This document shows, piece after piece, positions 31,582-34,610 of a stretch of 34,610 bases of DNA. This stretch comes from Paracoccaceae bacterium. GTDB lineage: Bacteria > Pseudomonadota > Alphaproteobacteria > Rhodobacterales > Rhodobacteraceae. The DNA lies in contig JANSXZ010000030.1 in assembly GCA_024742705.1 (NCBI GenBank), positions 1-34,610 on the forward strand. Reading direction: 5' to 3'. Under the pieces are notes generated by a model. The model had not been told where the DNA came from. It saw only the letters and a list, made by a program, of their open reading frames with translations, and searched no databases. Every line of letters starts with the position of its first letter. The stretch's first letter is position 1. The position numbers were made by a program, and so were the translations under genes.

Positions 31582-33150
31582 ATGAAAGACAACCAAGACG
31601 CGATGAACGGCGCCGAAAGCCTTGTACACACTTTGTTGCAAAGCGGGGTCGACACCTGTTTCTCGAACCCCGGCACGTCCGAGATGCATTTCGTGGCGGC
31701 GCTGGATCACATTCCGGGCATGCGGTCGGTTCTGACGCTGGCCGAAGGTGTCGCAACCGGCGCGGCCGACGGATATTACCGCATGTCGGGCAAGACGGCC
31801 TGCACGCTTCTGCACCTGGGGCCGGGGCTGGCCAACGGCCTGTCGAACCTGCACAACGCCAAGAAAGCCGGGTCGGGCGTTCTGAACATCGTCGGCGAAC
31901 ACGCATCGACACATATCGAACTGGACGCGCCGCTGACATCCGATATCCAGGGCATCGCGTGGCCGGTGTCGCATTGGGTCCGAACCTCGACATCGGCATC
32001 TGCCGTCGGTGCCGATGCCGCAGAAGCGGTTCAGGCCGCCAACACGGCACCGGGCCAGATCGCAACGATGATCCTGCCCAGCGATACCGCCTGGAACCCC
32101 GGCGGTGCGGTGCACGAACCTCTTGCCGCGCCGCCGCGCCCGGATTTTGACCGCAGCGTTCTGGCGGCCGCGCGCGAGGCGCTGGACGGCGACGACAGCC
32201 TGTTGTTGCTGGGCGGCGCGGCGCTGACGCCTGAAAACCTGGAAACCGCGGGCCGGATCGCCGCCGCGACCGGTTGCGCCATCCTGTCGGAATGGTCGAA
32301 TGCGCGGCTTGAACGGGGCGCGGGCCGCGTGGCAATTGGCAGGGTGCCCTATCCCATTGATCAGGCGCTGAAGGTGCTGGCCCCTTACCGCCGGATCGTT
32401 CTGGTCGGTGCGCGGGCGCCGATCGGGTTTTTCGCCTATCCCGGAAAACCCGCGGTTCTGACAGCGGACGGCGCCCGGATCATCGGCCTTGCGGGGGCGG
32501 GCGACGATCTGGCCGGCGCTCTGGCCGAACTGGCATCGGGCACCGGCGCAGACGGCGTTGCGCCGGCGCATGTGGCTGCAGCGGGCGTGCCGCCGCGACC
32601 ACAGCAAGGCCCGTTGACCCCCGACAGCATCGCCGCGCTGCTGGGCCGCGCGATCCCGGAGAACGCGGTGGTTGTCGACGAATCGATCACCACTGGGCGT
32701 GCGTTTTTTCCCGACACCGCCGGCGCGCCGCCGCACAGTTGGTTGAACAACTGCGGCGGTTCCATCGGCTATGGGATGCCCTGCGCGATTGGCGCGGCCA
32801 TTGCCGCCCCCGAACGCAAGATCCTGGCACTGATCGGCGACGGCAGCGCGATGTACACGGTTCAGGCCCTTTGGACGATGGCGCGCGAGGCGCTCGACAT
32901 CACCGTGGTGATCTTTGCCAACCGCAGCTACCGCATCCTGCGCGGCGACCTGACAAACGTCGGCGTCGGAAATGCCGGGCCGCGCGCCATCGACATGCTG
33001 TCACTTGACCGCCCGACACTGGATTTCGTGCAGATGGCGCGGTCGATGGGGGTCGAGGCATGTCAGGCCGCCGATTGCGACGCGCTGGAACAGGCCCTGG
33101 CCGAAGGCATTGCCCATCCGGGCCCCTACCTGATCGAAGCGGTGCTTTAG
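31582..33150 (+). CDS. Thiamine-diphosphate-dependent enzyme (acetolactate synthase/benzoylformate decarboxylase superfamily)
   Basis: A 522-residue enzyme with the usual three-domain ThDP layout. The PYR domain has FSNPGTSEMHFVAALD and the cofactor-activating glutamate E55 in LAEGVATGAADGYYRM, followed by LLHLGPGLANGLSNLHNA. The central domain spans about 185-340. The PP domain carries the Mg/ThDP motif GDGSAMYTVQALWT (from G419), with the closing asparagine N447. Proteins of this shape are often named acetolactate synthase, but no regulatory subunit or FAD hallmark supports true acetolactate synthesis. A decarboxylase, carboligase or 2-hydroxyacyl-CoA lyase acting after the CoA ligase is more likely. 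ATG 31582 has GGGAGG upstream. Confidence 0.85.
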   Translation: MKDNQDAMNGAESLVHTLLQSGVDTCFSNPGTSEMHFVAALDHIPGMRSVLTLAEGVATGAADGYYRMSGKTACTLLHLGPGLANGLSNLHNAKKAGSGVLNIVGEHASTHIELDAPLTSDIQGIAWPVSHWVRTSTSASAVGADAAEAVQAANTAPGQIATMILPSDTAWNPGGAVHEPLAAPPRPDFDRSVLAAAREALDGDDSLLLLGGAALTPENLETAGRIAAATGCAILSEWSNARLERGAGRVAIGRVPYPIDQALKVLAPYRRIVLVGARAPIGFFAYPGKPAVLTADGARIIGLAGAGDDLAGALAELASGTGADGVAPAHVAAAGVPPRPQQGPLTPDSIAALLGRAIPENAVVVDESITTGRAFFPDTAGAPPHSWLNNCGGSIGYGMPCAIGAAIAAPERKILALIGDGSAMYTVQALWTMAREALDITVVIFANRSYRILRGDLTNVGVGNAGPRAIDMLSLDRPTLDFVQMARSMGVEACQAADCDALEQALAEGIAHPGPYLIEAVL

Positions 33151-33208
33151 CCGCGCGTGCATCGCCGCCGCGCGAAGGCCCGGTAGGGGGGGAGTGTTCG
33201 CGCGACGC

Positions 33209-33242
33209 TTGAAAATGTTCTTACAATGTTCTATATCTGTTC
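33209..33242 (+). promoter_or_regulatory. SOS promoter: sigma-70 elements with overlapping LexA boxes
   Basis: TTGAAA (33209-33214) and TATATC (33232-33237) are exactly 17 nt apart. Overlaid on them are three GTTC half-sites at 33217, 33228 and 33239, each separated by 7 nt. This makes two overlapping GTTC-N7-GTTC sites, the alphaproteobacterial LexA box. Bound LexA would cover the -10. The start codon of the small gene lies 23 bp downstream. Confidence 0.8.
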
Positions 33243-33264
33243 CAGAGCATTGAGGGAGCTTGCC

Positions 33265-33594
33265 ATGAACAACCTGCCTGATCCGACCGTCCCGGCCACG
33301 AGCAACGATTATCACCTCTTGCCCGTGTCCGAAAAACAACTGAGCTTTGCGCGCCAGATCGCGGCAAGAACGTCGCGCGAATTGCCCGACGATGTCTTGC
33401 TGGACCGGACCCGCCTGTCGCGCTGGATCGACCAGCACAAGGACAAGCGCCCCGGCGGGCGCTTCGCGAATTACCCTTCGTCGAAACAGGTGGCCTTTGC
33501 CGAACGCATTGCACGCCAGAAGCGGCAGGCCGTGCCACAGGCCTGCTTCAGGGACCGGGCGCTGATGTCGCGGTGGATCGACAGCAACCTGTGA
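33265..33594 (+). CDS. Small protein with a duplicated 33-residue KQxxFAxxIA...SRWID motif, probably SOS-induced
   Basis: A 109-residue basic protein of unknown function. Two gap-free copies of a 33-residue unit (residues 24-56 and 74-106) share 14 identities, including KQ, FA, IA, P, DR and SRWID. They are joined by a polar linker HKDKRPGGRFANY. No signal peptide or membrane helix is seen. The repeat has the flavour of small helical modules at the C-terminus of some DNA topoisomerase III-like proteins, but that is a resemblance from memory and not an assignment. ATG 33265 has GAGGGAG upstream; earlier in-frame codons lie in the LexA-box promoter. A DNA-damage-related role is inferred from the promoter. 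It ends 4 bp from the convergent rhodanese gene. Confidence 0.8.
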   Translation: MNNLPDPTVPATSNDYHLLPVSEKQLSFARQIAARTSRELPDDVLLDRTRLSRWIDQHKDKRPGGRFANYPSSKQVAFAERIARQKRQAVPQACFRDRALMSRWIDSNL

Positions 33595-33598
33595 TCTT

Positions 33599-33994
33599 TC
33601 AGTCGGCGTCGCGCGCGACCGGCCCGCCGTGCTGTTCCCAGGTGGAAAATCCTTCTTTCAGATGCGCCGCGTCAAACCCCATGTCCTGCAGGGTGGCCGT
33701 GGTCAGCGCCGAACGCCAGCCAGACGCGCAATGAAACACGAAGGTCTTGTCCTGTCCGAAGATGTCCTTGAAGTAAGGGCTTTCGGGGTCGACCCAGAAT
33801 TCGATCATGCCGCGCGGTGCGTGAAAACTCCCGGGGATATAGCCGCTGCGCGCTCTTTCGCGCGGGTCGCGGATATCCACCACAACGACGTCCGGGTCGT
33901 CCAGCATGGCGATCAGATCGGCGGTTTCAATCTCGCGGATGCGGGCGCGCGCATCCGCGACCATCTGCGAAGCGGTTTTTTTCAGCTTGGGCAT
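33599..33994 (-). CDS. Rhodanese-like domain protein
   Basis: A 131-residue single-domain rhodanese. After a helical N-terminus (residues 1-30), the fold shows VVVVDIRDPRERARSGYIPGSFHAPRG and the active-site loop FHCASGWRS with catalytic C89. Such proteins carry sulfur as a persulfide; the acceptor here is unknown. ATG 33994 has AAGGAA 7 nt upstream. A longer reading to 34216 would pass through the tRNA fragment and is rejected. It lies directly downstream of the tRNA-Gly 3' fragment on the same strand, so this side of the junction is native chromosome. No cysteine desulfurase or other sulfur gene is nearby. Confidence 0.85.
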   Translation of the reverse strand: MPKLKKTASQMVADARARIREIETADLIAMLDDPDVVVVDIRDPRERARSGYIPGSFHAPRGMIEFWVDPESPYFKDIFGQDKTFVFHCASGWRSALTTATLQDMGFDAAHLKEGFSTWEQHGGPVARDAD

Positions 33995-34087
33995 CGCTTG
34001 TTCCTTCCTGTGCCTTTCCGCGCATGGTGACGCAGGGCCGGCGGGGTTGAAACCCCCAAAAGGAAGCGGACCTGCGGGCCGTGCGAC

Positions 34088-34133
34088 TGGAGCGGGTGAA
34101 GGGAATCGAACCCTCATCACTTGCTTGGGAAGC
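34088..34133 (-). tRNA. 3' fragment of tRNA-Gly(CCC), probable att site remnant
   Basis: Read on the minus strand, 46 nt match the 3' part of a tRNA-Gly with CCC anticodon: anticodon loop TTCCCAA, 3' anticodon stem GCAAG, T arm GAGGG-TTCGATT-CCCTT, acceptor strand CACCCGC, discriminator T and encoded CCA. The 5' half is absent: no GCGGGTG acceptor strand or D arm lies upstream, and only two base pairs of the anticodon stem remain. It is therefore not a functional gene. Such 3' pieces, breaking in the anticodon arm, are left where an integrative element entered a tRNA gene. A small GGGGTT/AACCCC inverted repeat (34043-34056) may be the old tRNA 3' hairpin. Confidence 0.8.
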
Positions 34134-34170
34134 TTAACTGTCATTGATAGTTTACCAAGTTTAATTAAGC
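34132..34170. other. AT-rich inverted repeats abutting the tRNA fragment
   Basis: GCTTAA (34132-34137) is mirrored by TTAAGC (34165-34170), and nested inside is AACTGTC-ATT-GATAGTT with one G-T pair. The stretch 34134-34200 is strikingly AT-rich against its neighbours. It may contain integrase-arm or crossover sequence of the inserted element. This is inference from composition and symmetry. Confidence 0.4.
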
Positions 34171-34239
34171 ATTTAGGCTCAGAACCCATTGATTTCCGAT
34201 AGGCAGCGTGCGCCACGGTTCGAAAAACGAGCGGTGAAC

Positions 34240-34610
34240 ATGTCTGATCTATGCCGGCTGGCAGATGCGCAGATGGCGCGGCTTAAGCCTTTCTTCCCAA
34301 GTCACACGGCAAACCCCGCGTTCACTGCCCGGCAGGGTATTGTGCAGCAATGTCCCGAGAAGGGATGATCGGCGTGTGTTGAGTGGGATTACATTCATCA
34401 ATCGCCACGGCTTGCGGTGGCGCGACGCGCCTGCAGAATACGGGCCACACAAGACATTTTACAACCGAAGGAAGCTGTGGAGCGACAAAGGTATCTGAAG
34501 GCCCACCGGACAGAGACCAGTCTGGGCGTCAAAAAGGGGGGCGCGGACGCCTGATTGGCCGGACCAAGGGCGGCATGAATACGAAACTGCATGCCATCTG
34601 CGACAGCCCC
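34240..34610 (+). pseudogene. Decayed IS5-family (IS427-like) transposase, 5' part
   Basis: Translated pieces in successive frames follow the IS5/IS427-group transposase: LADAQMARLKPFFP, then DDRRVLSGITFINRHGLRWRDAPAEYGPHKTFYNR, then YLKAHRTETSLGVKKGGADA, then RLIGRTKGGMNTKLHAICD at the window edge. Between the first two pieces is a 1-nt loss and a 41-nt insertion (34323-34363). After WSDKG, about 20 expected residues are missing and the frame shifts. The last switch follows an A5G6 run, where this group often uses programmed frameshifting, so that one may be natural. The others make the copy non-functional. The element continues beyond the window; I could not identify its inverted repeats. 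Confidence 0.8.

Noticed and set aside
31582..33150. A true acetolactate synthase (ilvB)
   Set aside because: There is no small subunit or branched-chain context. The family name is commonly over-assigned, and the neighbourhood is catabolic.
34088..34170. An intact tRNA gene
   Set aside because: The D arm and 5' acceptor strand are missing and the anticodon stem cannot form fully. Only the 3' 46 nt fit tRNA-Gly(CCC).
33599..34216. A 205-residue version of the rhodanese protein starting at 34216
   Set aside because: The extra 74 residues would be encoded by the tRNA fragment and the junction. ATG 33994 has a good ribosome site and fits the family length.

Overview
The window looks like chromosomal DNA of a Roseobacter-type alphaproteobacterium (Rhodobacteraceae). 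This rests on high GC, tightly packed operons with ATGA/TGATG overlaps, frequent TTG/GTG starts, the alphaproteobacterial flagellar set (FlaF, FlbT, a DUF1217 protein, a short FlgJ-like rod-binding protein), a TRAP transporter and GTTC-N7-GTTC LexA boxes. This is inferred from gene content, not from a search.

Region 1 (1-10256) is a polyamine uptake and breakdown locus. On the minus strand are a GntR/FCD regulator, a putrescine:pyruvate aminotransferase (SpuC type), and the ATPase and binding protein of one polyamine-type ABC importer whose permeases are not in the window. Divergently, on the plus strand, lies a complete PotF-PotG-PotH-PotI putrescine importer followed by a PuuB-like FAD amine oxidase. 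A classical intrinsic terminator sits between potF and potG.

Region 2 (10226-24838) is a partial flagellar cluster. On the minus strand, fliK (1175 codons, with an internal tandem duplication) and flgD are followed by an overlapping APH/choline-kinase-fold gene. On the plus strand come a rod-binding protein gene, flgN-like, flagellin, flaF, flbT and a DUF1217 gene. fliI is on the minus strand, then flgB-flgC-fliE-fliQ-flgF-flgG-flgA-flgH-fliL on the plus strand, closed by a very strong hairpin. MS ring, switch, motor, hook and most export genes are absent, so the flagellar regulon is split.

Region 3 (24998-33150) is a co-oriented gene set of unknown substrate: an MttB-family (non-pyrrolysine) methyltransferase, a TAXI-type TRAP binding protein and fused permease, an AMP-forming acyl-CoA ligase and a ThDP-dependent enzyme. 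It reads as an uptake and catabolism cluster for a methylated, probably carboxylated compound.

Region 4 (33209-34610) starts with a small gene that encodes two copies of a 33-residue motif. Its promoter carries three GTTC half-sites at 7-bp spacing, the LexA/SOS signature. A convergent rhodanese gene follows. The window then crosses a 46-nt 3' fragment of tRNA-Gly(CCC) into AT-rich DNA and a decayed IS5-family transposase. This looks like the distal attachment junction of a genomic island that extends to the right.
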